DNA from: Carnegiea gigantea
Taxonomy: Eukaryota > Streptophyta > Magnoliopsida > Caryophyllales > Cactaceae
Assembly: GCA_029747015.1 (NCBI GenBank)
Contig: JAKOGI010000187.1
Coordinates: 731,001 to 795,000, forward strand
DNA: 64,000 nucleotides
Direction of reading: 5' to 3'
A program made the translations under genes and the position numbers. Position 1 is the first letter of the stretch; every line of letters starts with the position of its first letter. The notes beneath the pieces were generated by a model. That model saw nothing but the letters and a program-made list of their open reading frames with translations, was not told where the DNA came from and did not search any database. Of this stretch, positions 35,203 to 45,857 are shown piece by piece.

Positions 35203-36857
35203 TCAATCAGATTCTTCAGTGTCGTCTTCGTCTAATATGATTCTTCCTTCTTTTATAAGTTGCAGGACTTGTCTTCCGAATGCTTTGCACTTCTCTATAG
35301 GATGACTGATGATCCTGTGATACTTATAATATTTAGGATCATTAGTTCTTCCAATTTTTTCAGGACGACCTGACTCTGGGAGTTGTATAAGTCCCTTCTC
35401 GAGAAGTTTGTCAAGTATTTCTGGCACATCAGACTCAGAATAAGGACATTCTTTCTCTTCAGAGTCTCTAAGTATGGAGTTTTCATTTCTTGACGATGCC
35501 ACTGATTCATCATCATTGAGCCGTCTTCTATAGTTGGTAATTGTAAGCTCCATATTATGAGCTCGTGTTGCCAATTCTTGGAATGTTTTAGACGTGTTCA
35601 CTTGCAAAGCATAAAGTATATCCCAATCCATTCCTTGGGCACACATTTCAACAGCAGAAGATTCTGGCAAGCGATCCTTGCACTTCAATGAGAGGGTACG
35701 CCAACGATTGATATAGTCTACGACTGACTCTTTATCCCCTTACCTAGTGTTAGTCAACTCACTTATATTGACTACGCGGCGTGTGTTATAGAAACGATTT
35801 AAGAATTCACTTTCTATTTGTCCCCAACTATCAATGGACTCAGAGGCAAGGTCTGTATACCAGTCAAATGCAATTCCCTTGAGGGATCGCATGAACTGTT
35901 TCACTAATCGATCACCTTCAGTGCCAGCGTTGCTGCAGGTTTCGACGAAGTGAGCGATGTGCTGCTTGGAATTACCTTACCATCAAATTGGCTGAATCTG
36001 GGAGGTTGATAGCCATGAGGCATACGAAGTGCATCGATCCTCTTTGTATAAGGCTTTGTATACAAGTGAATATTGTGAGACTTTCCCAACTGAGCCTTGA
36101 CTGCTTTAGCTATCAAATTTTGAATTTGCTCAACTGACATTAAGCTGAAGGATGAATCGTTCTTTGGTTTGCGTACATCGTCAGACTCCTCGCTGTGATT
36201 AGACTCTTTATCAGAATCTTCACTGCTTGAGCATTTGTTGAAGGCTTTAGACGTCTGCTTCCCCAACTTCTTTGTCAAATCAGCAATCTGTTTGCTTTGA
36301 CGCTTGATTTGAGCATCCTTTTTCGCATTTTCCTTTGAGAGTCTATCGAGGGTGGCCTTCACATCTACTAGTTGTTCCTCCAAGTTGACAGTCTCTGTCA
36401 CCATGACTGGCATGATAACAGTGTCAGAGGATTCGACTTCAACCTGTGAGAAAACTTAATCTCTTGAAGATGTTGGTGAAGAATTGCTGCTACCATAATC
36501 ATCATCCTCCTCACTGATCGGTTGGAAGACAGGATTGATGTAGGTTTAGAATTTTTCCAGTCCACATGGTAGAGCATTCTTTATATTGAAGATAGTAAGA
36601 GTCTTTAGCTTCAAATTAAGAAGATAAGCAGTTTGATTGACTCCATCAGCAGGCAAGTTGAAGCCAAAGTTTTGAGTTTTGCGTGACTGCAAAGTTGGAG
36701 CCACTGCTTGTTGCTTTAAGGTGATGGAGGCAGCAGCTTTGGTCATGCTCTTAGTCATCGCCCTGATGCTTCGATTGTTAGATGCAATACTAGCCTTTGC
36801 AGATCCTTCAGATTTAGATTCGATAGTCTTCTTCTTCAAAGCATTCTTGGGGGCCAT
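35203..36857 (-). pseudogene. Degenerate Ty3/gypsy-type gag
   Basis: Minus-strand pieces run from an ATG at 36857 (MAPKNALKKK) to a stop at 35203. The middle part has a coiled-coil-like charged stretch, then MPHGYQPPRFSQFDGK. Then come gag-core words of plant retrotransposons (FDWYTDL, LNRFYNTRR, CKDRLPESSAVEMC, ELATRAHNMEL). The end has KYYKYHRIISHPIEKC, a zinc-knuckle-like motif. In-frame stops at about 36546, 36458 and 35740 and a single-base frame shift near 35976 break it. It is a capsid-protein relic that would need help from another element to move. Confidence 0.82.
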
Positions 36858-36937
36858 GATATCTTCAAAGGAGTACAAATTTTGTATTTTGGAGAAAGAG
36901 ATGAGAGGCAGAGAGGTGCCACCGAGCGTGCCAAATT

Positions 36938-37534
36938 TGTAAATGCAAATTTTGCGCCTAAAACAAATTAGACAAGAAATTCAGCAACAAATTGAATTTT
37001 GTATTAATATTGTATATGAGTACAATCTCTGAATTTGACACAATAAAATGATCCTCTTATTCGATCTCCTAATGACTTGAGTATTCCGAGGGCTTGATAC
37101 TTGATCTCGGTTGATGCAAGTCAGTTGAAGAACTCTGAAGGTCGTTCTTGATTTTGATCTGCAAGTGGCTGATTATGGTTTCTGAAACTCTGTAAGTCTT
37201 GACCCTTCTCGCTTGGTAGCTGGATGGTCCTTGCTGTCTGAGCTCTGAATTCTGCCAAATGCTGAACGCCCCAAATGAAAGGAGAAGACCCCTATTTATA
37301 GGCTCTGCCGGCTAGGGTTGGAGCCGGGTTTTGGGCCTAGGCCTAGTAATTATTTTCTTATAAAATAATTACTAATTTCTGCATCATCGATGACACGTGG
37401 CGGCTTTTGATTGACTGCACTTAATTTTGACCAAATGGGTCCACCAAAGTCAACGCGACACGTGGCAATTTATGATTGGTCTATTTTTTACACGTGACAT
37501 CATCTGATTCGTCATAGAATTTTTGCTTTCTACA
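36938..37534 (-). repeat. 5' LTR of the gag-only element
   Basis: Partner of 33218-33813. On the minus strand it has the TATAAATAG box (complement at 37292-37300) followed by a short leader. It opens with TGTAGAAAGC and closes with TTTACA. Confidence 0.88.
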
Positions 37535-37862
37535 CATTGCTTTAAAATGAAATTCATGATTTAAAAAACTTCCACGCTTATGGATACAAAGGCCACGTGC
37601 CTATGCCATTATTGTTAATGATTTAATTTTAACTCCAGTGAAATATTGGGCATGTTATGTGCAATTAGGTCAAAAGTTGACCGTACATAGCGCATATATT
37701 TAATTGCCAATATTTTACACATTTGATTGATCTTTTGGACTATTTTAAGCTAATTTTTTAGTTTATTACAGTAATATTTGGTAATTTGAAACCAAAACAT
37801 AGGATATTTTACGAGCAAGAAACGATTGCAGAAATAATCTAGGACATTTTTTTTGGTGCAAA

Positions 37863-37866
<4 letters not shown>

Positions 37867-37945
<79 letters not shown>

Positions 37946-37979
37946 ATACATATACATATATATATATATATATATAAAT
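37867..37979. repeat. (AT)n microsatellite with CA/TATA variants
   Basis: Pure alternating TA runs from 37867 to 37935, then ACACATACATACATATACAT variants, then TA again to about 37979. Tracts like this are hotspots of length change. Confidence 0.92.
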
Positions 37980-38199
37980 ATATATGGACAATATTATCCG
38001 CTGTGGCTGATTTAGAAAAGGTAATTACTTTTTTACCAATATCTCACGAACAAAGGTGCAGATAATGTTTACTCGATCTTATTTATTATTCTTTATCCCT
38101 CTTTCCTTCGCTTCGACAAAATAATCCATAATTTCTTCTCTCCACCTCTATGAACCCTAGTTTTATATCAACTTCACCCTTCTTTTTTCCAATTTGATG

Positions 38200-40650
38200 G
38201 CATTGCTATTGACCTAATTATAGTCAATGATAAGCCCTTTTAACATCAATTTCTTCAATCGATTTTGATATCTAGTGGTATTGTTATTCTCTTCTAAGAA
38301 GATTTTTCTCTCTTTTGTTCGAATTAGTACTTCTCTCCTTTTTATGAGAGTTAGGGTTTCCATTTCTAAAATTTATTTCTCGCCTTTTGTACATGTGGGT
38401 TCGATCGCTTGCATACTTGTATAAGTTCAATTAGAGAGCGTTTTCAGTTAGTTTCATTGATTTTTTATCAAAAATGGTATAACGATGGAAGTTTGTATAG
38501 CTTGATCAAGTGATGTGTATTTTCAACTGGATCTATTATGTCACACAAGTACTTATTTTATGAAGTTATATTATAACTCACAGACGTTTAATAAAGATAA
38601 ATTGTAAATCAAGGCATATGGTTTGTGGCCAAATTGATGATACAAATATAGAATCTGTCGAACTAAGCAACATTGGACCTCCCAATTTCTTCCCCATCCT
38701 TTTTATTTAATTTTCTATTTAATAGTCTTCATACAGTCAATGAGAATTTGGCCTCCCATGCACGAGTTTGTTGACTCATGTCAATAGGCCATTAACATTT
38801 GAACAAGTGTACTTAACTTCTAGTGGAAATATAATTGCCATATGGGCCCGTCAATTCTAATTGTATATTTTTAGAATATAAAGCCTATGGATCTTCAATC
38901 ATCAGTTTGAATTTTTTATTGAGATGGTTTATCAGCATAGTTTAGAGGTCAAATCTTAACCGTTCTCGTATTTATTTGTAGTACAAGATCAGGCAAGCAC
39001 TTGCATGAGATATATATATAAGGAAGATTGTGATTTGAATCTGAGATATACAATGCATGCAAAACTATCAAAATTTTTAAATTTGTATAGTTGTACATCG
39101 ATGATGAGTGATTATAGTGTGTAGTTGCAATCTTGACATAGTTAATTGAGATGACACTAGAAGTTTGCGTTGGAAAGCTACTATTGATTTTACTTCATCT
39201 AATAAATATTATTGATGATTAATTTTTATATAAATGTAAATAGTACTAATTATATTTATAATATTTGATACCACACCTTTTGGTATATTAGTTTTTGTTG
39301 CAAACAATTTATAAGTTGTATTCCATCCATTTTCATTTACTTTTTATATATAAAGTATAATTCACATGAAATCTTAATCGTATAACGAAAGTAAGAGACA
39401 AACATAATGATATATTCATTTTATATATACACGTCTTATAATTTCTAAATCAATATTTAAAGGAGTGAAAAACAAGATTTGTTTTACAAGAATTTTCTCC
39501 TCATCTATACTTTAATTAAGCCTTTTTCCCTTCACTCATGAATTTATTTTTTTTCCCCCTTCTGATTTTCATATAAAATATGGATGATTAGTCCACGTTT
39601 CTTATGCACTGGAGTGTTTATGGTTGCTAAACTACTAAATATGCTTTCTTCTATATGTGGTCCAAAGGATTCGATCCCATGATGTTGACTAATGACCACA
39701 AGTCTAATAATACTAGTACTGGGTGAAGATTAAGATGCACCTGGTTGTGTGTGCTTTTTCATGCACAAACTGGCAAACCTTTGCGACTGTCATGATGCCA
39801 AACATTATAAACATGCTTATTCATTTTCTTCTTTGATGGTTAGAAAATTGGACGATAATAATCTGTATGTAATTTCAATTTTAACGTTGGTATCCAAAAG
39901 TTCGTACTTTTGGCATATTTAGCGCTTTTATATATATCAACACTTTTTAAATGTATTTTAATTACTCATTGTAGGTAGTGCAATAATTTTATGCGGTATG
40001 CAAATGTATATGTTTGAAATGTAAGAACTTTCACCGATGAAGTCTTAAGCAAGTGGTTAAGATTGAGGTACCTGAGTACAATAGGTCCTATGTACTGTTC
40101 AATTCTCTCTCCCTCGATTCTATTGTACTGCTTTCATGGCTCATTGGAATCCAAAAAAAAAAAAAAGAACTTTTAAGTGTAATAGAAAAAAAGAAAAAAA
40201 ATGTAATAGATTTTACTTTTTGAAAGCTCACACTTTTTCCATCGATTTATTCAAATTACGTGGGGATGAATTCTTCAAACAACAGAAACATTCTAGAAAA
40301 ATAAAGATGAGTTTTAAATATGTTGATAAGAGATCAGACATAAGAGGTTACTTATGGCATCAAAAATTGGATATCGTCAAAAGGATTGAAAGATACTATA
40401 TACAATCTGACCAAATTAACTAAATATGCTTTGATTACTACCCAAGACGGATTGAATCAATGGAATATTTAAGTAAATCCTTACAAGGATTGCATTGTGA
40501 ATGAATCTTCTATCAAAGATGTCGAGGAAACTATTCATTCCTTTTGTTCCGTCAACCAAAAAAGTTTGAGAAATCTCTAACGAGCCTGAACAAGAAGTCT
40601 AGTGCTGATGTAAATGGATAAGAGCCTACCAGCCCAGATTTCCCTACCTA
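38200..40650 (+). repeat. Tandem segmental duplication, copy A
   Basis: Long stretches recur in order in copy B. Examples are ATGTCAC..ACTTATTTTATGAAGTTATA (38535; 41005), CCTCCCAATTTCTTCCCCATC (38678; 41368), TGCATGCACAAACTGG-like words (about 39760; 43930), the SINE (40032; 44226) and GAGCCTGAACAAGAAGTCTA (40582; 44802). The unit is about 2.4 kb. Copy A breaks off at CCCTACC (about 40650), directly joined to the start of copy B (TAGTGGTATTGTTATTCTC). No intact gene is seen. Confidence 0.8.
40032..40164 (+). mobile_element. SINE with poly-A tail and target duplication (copy A)
   Basis: The body opens CACCGATGAAGTCTTAAGCA with an A-box-like TAAGCAAGTGGTTAAG, then a B-box-like TGTTCAATTCTCTC, and ends in a run of about 14 A. 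The direct repeat AAGAACTTT flanks it at 40023-40031 and 40165-40173. It is about 130 bp long, as expected for a tRNA-type SINE. Confidence 0.75.
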
Positions 40651-41398
40651 GTGGTATTGTTATTCTCTTTTGATAAGATTTCTTCAATCGATTTTGATGC
40701 CTAGTGGTATTGTTATTCTCTTTTGATAAAATTTATCTCTCTTTTTTTACCGTTAAAATTTCTCTTCTTTTTGTGAGAGTTAGGATTTCCATTTGTAGTA
40801 TTTTTTTCTCGCCTTTTGTTTGAGTTATATCTCTTGCCTATTTATGCAAGTTAATTGAGGCGGCCGATTCAATTAGAGATTTTTTTTTTTTTGTAACTTT
40901 ATTAGCTAGTATGTTTCATCATTTTTTTTTTTTAATTAAGAACGGTATAACAATGAAAGTTTATATAGCTCGATCAAATGATGTTTATTTCAATTGCATC
41001 TATTATGTCACGTAGATACTTATTTTATGAAGTTATACTGTAACTTACGGGCGTTTGATGAAGATAAATTGAAGTCGAGACATATGGTTTGTGGCCAAAA
41101 TGATGGTGCAAATATAAAGTCCGTCGAAAGTCTATTTACCACTGACTTTGTTGAAATAGAGATCTATTTAATACTTTAAATGTATTGTTGTCAGAAATTA
41201 TCATTGTAAATGTTGTATAACTTTTTGTTAATGAACTTTATTTTTCTATTTAAAAAAAATAAACCATAAAGCTACTAATTAAATTTTTGGGCCTTTCTTT
41301 TTTTTTTTTTTTTGATTTTTGACAAGACTAAATGACCCCCTTTAGTCTGAACTAAGCAACATTGGACCTCCCAATTTCTTCCCCATCCTTTTTATTTA

Positions 41399-42401
41399 GA
41401 TAATTTTTGGTTGGAAGGAAAATGGTTTTCCCGAAAAATTATTTTCTGTGAAAAATATTTTTTCAAGGAAAATTTATTTTCATATCACATTTTTCTTTGT
41501 TTGGTACAAGATAAATCATTTTCTATAAAAAAGCGTCAATTGAATTGTTAAATGGCCAAAAATATTGACTGTATGGTCATAGTTTTGAGCTTAAAATTCA
41601 TATTTGAATTTTTTTAATACTTTTTCTCGGATAATCAAATTTCGATTTAAACCATTGAAATTATTTTAGTAACGAAAAACATCGACTGAATTGTTTAAGT
41701 GGCAAAAAATGTTGATTGAATTGCCGTGGCGGAGAAAATTTTGACCAAGTGAAGGAATGCAGTGATCAAAATCTAGATTTGAGCTTATTTTAATCTTTTA
41801 TATCTGAAGATCAAATCTTGACCCAAGCTATTGAAATTATTCTACTGATAAAAAATATTGACTGCACTGTTTAAGAGGCGAAAAATATCAATTGAATTAT
41901 CATTGTGGAAAAAAATACTAATCCAAATGAAAGAATATCAAGCTCAAAATATGAATTTGAACCAATTTGAATGCTTTCTATCTGATGACCAAGCTTTGAT
42001 GCAAACCGTTGAAATTGATTTAGTGACGAGTCGACTGAATTATTTTAGCGGTAAAAAAAGTCGATTAAATTGTCATGGTGAAGATATATGTCGATCAAAT
42101 GAAAAAAAATTTGAGTTGAAATTTAAGATTTGAGTTCATTTTAATATTTTCATCGGAGAGTCAAGTTTCGATCCAAACAGTTGAAATCAAATTTTGCACT
42201 TAAATTTCAGCTGACCATATCATCAAAGAATTGGAAGAAAAAAATTAATTTTCTATCTTCTCAAAAAGGAAATCATTTTCCTCCATTGGGGGAAAAATTA
42301 TTTTATTTAAAAAATAATTTTCCATTCTTAATTGTATCAAATAATGAAAAATTAAAAAACTATTTTTTGAAAAAATTATTCTCCCTCAACCAAATACTAC
42401 C
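41399..42401 (+). mobile_element. Harbinger-like element with ~176-bp internal tandem repeat
   Basis: The left end GATAATTTTTGGTTGG and right end CCAAATACTACC (reverse complement GGTAGTATTTGGTTG) are inverted repeats. TTA flanks it on both sides (41396-41398, 42402-42404), and copy A has the uninterrupted site. Inside, a unit marked by AACC(A/G)TTGAAAT-like words recurs at about 41640, 41816, 41994 and 42166, a period near 176 bp. A 5'-truncated relative is at 48940-49310. It has no coding capacity. Confidence 0.72.
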
Positions 42402-43205
42402 TTAATTTGCTATTTAATAGTCTTCACACCGGTAATGAGTATTGGGCCTGGCTAGGTTTGGCGAACACTCGTTCATACGCTGCGTGGGTTGTTTTGATAT
42501 CCACATCATCCTTAATTAAGGCTTTCCATGCACGAGTTTGTTGACTCATATCAATAGCCCATTAACCTGTAGTGGAAATACAACTGTCATGTGGGCCCGG
42601 CAATTCTAATTGTATATCATTAGAAATATAAAGCCTATGGGATCTTCAATTATCAGTTTGAATTTTTTATTGAGATAGTTTATCAATGTAGTTCAGAGAT
42701 CGAATCTCAACAGTTCTCACAAGAGCATATAAGTATTTGCATTAGATATAGGGACTGTTGAGATTTGAATCTGACATATATAATATATACAAAAATATTA
42801 AATTTGTATAGTTGTACACCGATGATGAATGATATAGTGTGGAGTTGCAATCTCGACATAGTTAATTGAGATAACACTATAAATTTGAGGTGGAAAGCTG
42901 CTAATGATTTTACTTCCTTCATATAATAAATATTAGTGATGATTAATTTTTATATAAATGTAAATAGTACTAATTACATCTATAATATTTGATAGCACAC
43001 CTTTTGGTATATTATTTTTTTGTTCCAAACAATTTATAAGTTATATTCCATCCATTTTCACATACTTTTTACATAAAAGGATAATTCACATGAAATCTTA
43101 AACATATAACGAAAGTAAGAGACAAATACAATAATATATTCGTATTATATGCGTCTTGTAATTTCTAAATCAATGTAATTTAAAAGAAAGAAAAATTAAG
43201 ATTTA

Positions 43206-43638
43206 GGCCTTGTTCGGTAAAATTAGCTGTTTAGATAACGGATAACGGTTCAGGTAGCGGATAGCTGTTTAGATAGCGGATAACGTTTCTAATTTAGCTG
43301 TTAGCGGATAACTGTTTAGATTAGCGGTTGAAACTAATGTGTTTAGTAAATTTAGCTGGTATGCTAGCTGATTAATGTAAATTGATATAAAAAGATATAG
43401 ATAATTTTCAAAGATAAAATTTTTAAAAGATATTTTTTGACTAAAAAATATAAAACGCTACTTTTAAATGTCAAACGTTAATACTATTAGCTTTTCAAAA
43501 ATGCTGTTTAAAACGCTAAACGCTACTTAAAATGCTAGTCAAAACACTAATTTACCGAACATTAAAAATTAACTAATCAGTATATTGACCTGGTGAAAAC
43601 ACTAAATGCTATATAAAATGCTGTTGCCGAATACTGTC
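43206..43638 (+). mobile_element. Harbinger-like MITE inserted in copy B
   Basis: Ends GGCCTTGTTCGGTAAA and, inverted, GACAGTATTCGGCAAC. TTA on both sides (43203-43205, 43639-43641). Copy A lacks the whole segment at the matching place (about 39475). The left part carries repeated GATA(A/G)CGGATA(A/G)C words; the right part is rich in AAAACGCTA. Confidence 0.72.
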
Positions 43639-44225
43639 TTAATTGTTTTACAAGAATTTTCTCCTCATCTATCCTCTAAGCCTTTTTCCTTCGCTCATGA
43701 ATTTTTTTTTCCCCTTCTGATTTTCAAATAACGTATGGATGATTAGTTCACGTTCCTTATGCACGGGTGTCTTTATGGTTGCTAAACTACTAAATATGCT
43801 TTCTTCTACATGTGGCCCAAAAGATTCGATCCCATGATGTTGACTAACGACTCCAAGTCTACTAATACTAGTCCTAGGTGAAGATTAAGATAATAAGTAT
43901 CGTGATGCACCTGGTTGTGTGTGCTTTTTCATGCACAAACTGAGAGACCTTTGGGACTATCATGATGCCAAACATTATAAACATGCTTATTCATTTTCTT
44001 CTTTGATGGTTGGAAAATTGGACGATAATAATCTGTATATTTGAAACGGCGGACCATGTATAGTAATTTCAATTTTAACATTGGTATCCAACAGTTCGTA
44101 CTTTTGCCATATTTAGCGCTTTTATATATACCAACATCTTTTAAATGTGTTTTAATTACTCGCTGTAGGTAATGTAATAATTTTATACGGTATGCAAATG
44201 TATATGTTTGAAATGTAAGAATTTT

Positions 44226-44356
44226 CACTGATGAAGTCTTAGGCAAGTGGTTAAGATTGAGGTACCTGAGTACATTAGGTCTTATGTACTGTTCAATTCT
44301 CTCTCCCTCGATTGTATTGTACTGTTTTCATGACTCATTGGAGCCCAAAAAAAAGT
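44226..44356 (+). mobile_element. SINE with target duplication (copy B)
   Basis: The same SINE as at 40032, at the same place in the duplicated unit, flanked by AAGAATTTT (44217-44225) and AAGAACTTT (44357-44365). Its A tail has shrunk to about 8 A and picked up GT. It was inherited by duplication and is not a second insertion. Confidence 0.73.
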
Positions 44357-44713
44357 AAGAACTTTTAAGTGTAATAGAAAAAAAGAAAACAAAATGTAAT
44401 AGATTTTACTTTTTGAAAGCTCACACTTTTTCCATCGACTTATTCAAATTACGAGGGGATGAATTCTTCAAACAACAGAAACATTCTAGAAAAATAAAGA
44501 TGAGCTTTAAATTTGTTGATAAGAAATGAGATATCTAAGAGGTTACTTATGGCATCAAAAATTGAACATTGTCAAAAGGATTGAAAGATATTATATACAA
44601 TCTCACCAAATTAACTAAATATTCTATTTTTTTGGGTGTGAATTAACTAGATTACTACCCAAGACAGATTGAGTTAATGAAATATTTAAGTAAAGTCTTA
44701 CAAGGATTGCGTC

Positions 44714-44965
44714 GTGACTGCGTCTTCTACCAAAGATATTGAGAAAACTATTCATTCCTCTTGTCCCGGTCAACCAAAAAAGCTTGAGAAATATCTAATG
44801 AGCCTGAACAAGAAGTCTAACGCTGATATAAATGAGCAAAAGCCTGCCAGCCTAGCCTGGATTCCCCTACCCCTATGGAGTTTGCTCGTGAGTGCTTGGA
44901 GTTGGGCAAACAACTGGGTGTTTGTGTTGTTGGGAACGAAACTCCAGCTTTATGAAGAATTATGA
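44714..44965 (+). pseudogene. Unidentified gene fragment in copy B
   Basis: A frame of charged, protein-like composition (STKDIEKTIHSSCPGQPKKL, EKYLMSLNKKSNADINEQ) is followed, after an apparent frame shift near 44865, by another protein-like stretch (MEFARECLELGKQLGVCVVG). I do not recognise the family. Copy A has the matching first part with a stop (40580-40640) and lacks the second. It looks like the 3' end of an old gene or transposon protein. There is no evidence that it is expressed. Confidence 0.4.
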
Positions 44966-45344
44966 GAAGTTTGAGAAAAAAGTTGGAGGGGCATGTATAA
45001 TGTATTGTTGAAGTAGAATGAAATCATAAGTGTTAGTTGCTTGGAGCGGCAGAAGTTTAGATTTTATCTACAAGTTCTTTTGTCGCTTAGTGGACCCTTT
45101 CATTTATTTTACTAGCTGAGATTATGCTTAGAATCTGTCTCTTGTAACTTGCCTTTTGGCATTTATCTTAGATTTTTACCCTACTAATCGTTTTTGGGGG
45201 GGGGGGAATCATTAGTTTCAGTTGAATAATTTAAGTAACAGGATTTTAGTTGAATAATTTTGAATTTGTGCTAGTTTACGTTTGATTGGACTAATATGTG
45301 ATAATGCTCAAGATATACCCTTATTACTTGATCTTTTATATACT

Positions 45345-45490
45345 AAAATAAGTTGGTTCAATTAATTTATTACTTGTTCTCATTAAGTTAAGTCTCATAT
45401 TAAAATCACATGGATGAAGAAAATCTGTAATGAAATTACTATATTTCTTATGAGCCAATTATAGCCCGACTCTAATAAAATACAAGATCA
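45345..45490 (+). mobile_element. tRNA-derived SINE, copy 2 (degraded)
   Basis: It follows the layout of 16720-16862: TTGGTTCAATTAATTTATT, then AAGTCTCATATTAAAATCAC at the B-box place, then GAAGAAAATCTGTAATG and CCCGACTCTAATAAAA. The B box has decayed. Confidence 0.5.
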
Positions 45491-45536
45491 CATCCCCCCC
45501 AAAAAGGGTTTGTAGCTCCTTCCCATCTTTTTTTTT

Positions 45537-45857
45537 GGGGGGGGGGGGAGGAGGCTGTTGTATAGGGGCAATTGAGCTGGGCTTGCTGGTTCTAATCCAG
45601 ATCCAACATGAAACCAACTGTATCTTTCTGGGCCTGGTTATTTATTTTGGTCACAGCGTTGGAGAACTTGTCCAGTATATTGATTGGATGTCAGGATGGA
45701 ATTTGGCATCAATATTTAACCGTAAATATTTAATAAAACTAGCGTATGATCCACTGAAACATATACAAATTAACATACATATGATGGCCACCAAAAAATA
45801 AATGTAGAAGTATACATAAACATTATGACATAAAGAAAAAAAAATTTATATTTACAC
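45537..45857. other. Intergenic, no gene seen
   Basis: Starts with a G12 run preceded by T9. An 88-codon plus-strand frame (45535-45801) begins inside the G run and has no family likeness, so I do not call it a gene. Confidence 0.45.

Larger units (their letters stand above)
33218..37534 (-). mobile_element. Gag-only LTR retrotransposon (TR-GAG-like)
   Basis: Two direct repeats of about 597 bp (33218-33813 and 36938-37534) both begin TGTAAA and end TCTACA on the plus strand. Between them are 3.1 kb. Flanks are CATTA (33213-33217) and CATTG (37535-37539), a probable 5-bp target duplication with one change. On the minus strand a GAGGGGGCA purine tract abuts the 3' LTR (33814-33826), and the 5' LTR is followed by TTTGGCACGCTCGGTGG, a possible primer site region. 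Each LTR has a TATAAATAG box. The only coding trace is a broken Ty3/gypsy-type gag; there is no protease, reverse transcriptase or integrase. This fits the non-autonomous TR-GAG/LARD class. Confidence 0.88.
40651..44980 (+). repeat. Tandem segmental duplication, copy B (with insertions)
   Basis: This is the same sequence order as copy A but longer. It has an extra segment of about 220 bp (41130-41345), a 1003-bp element (41399-42401) and a 433-bp element (43206-43638) that copy A lacks. It also continues past the copy A break at CCCTACC. The similarity outside the insertions is high but clearly imperfect. Confidence 0.8.

Noticed and set aside
37750..38065. Three open frames of alternating Tyr/Ile over the TA tract
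   Set aside because: They are translations of an (AT)n microsatellite on both strands, not genes.
40136..40423. 95-codon frame in duplication copy A
   Set aside because: It begins in the SINE poly-A tail, is Lys-rich for that reason, and is not kept open in copy B.
41858..42405. Frames inside the 1-kb TTA-flanked element
   Set aside because: They follow the internal tandem repeat and change frame between units; no transposase motif is present.
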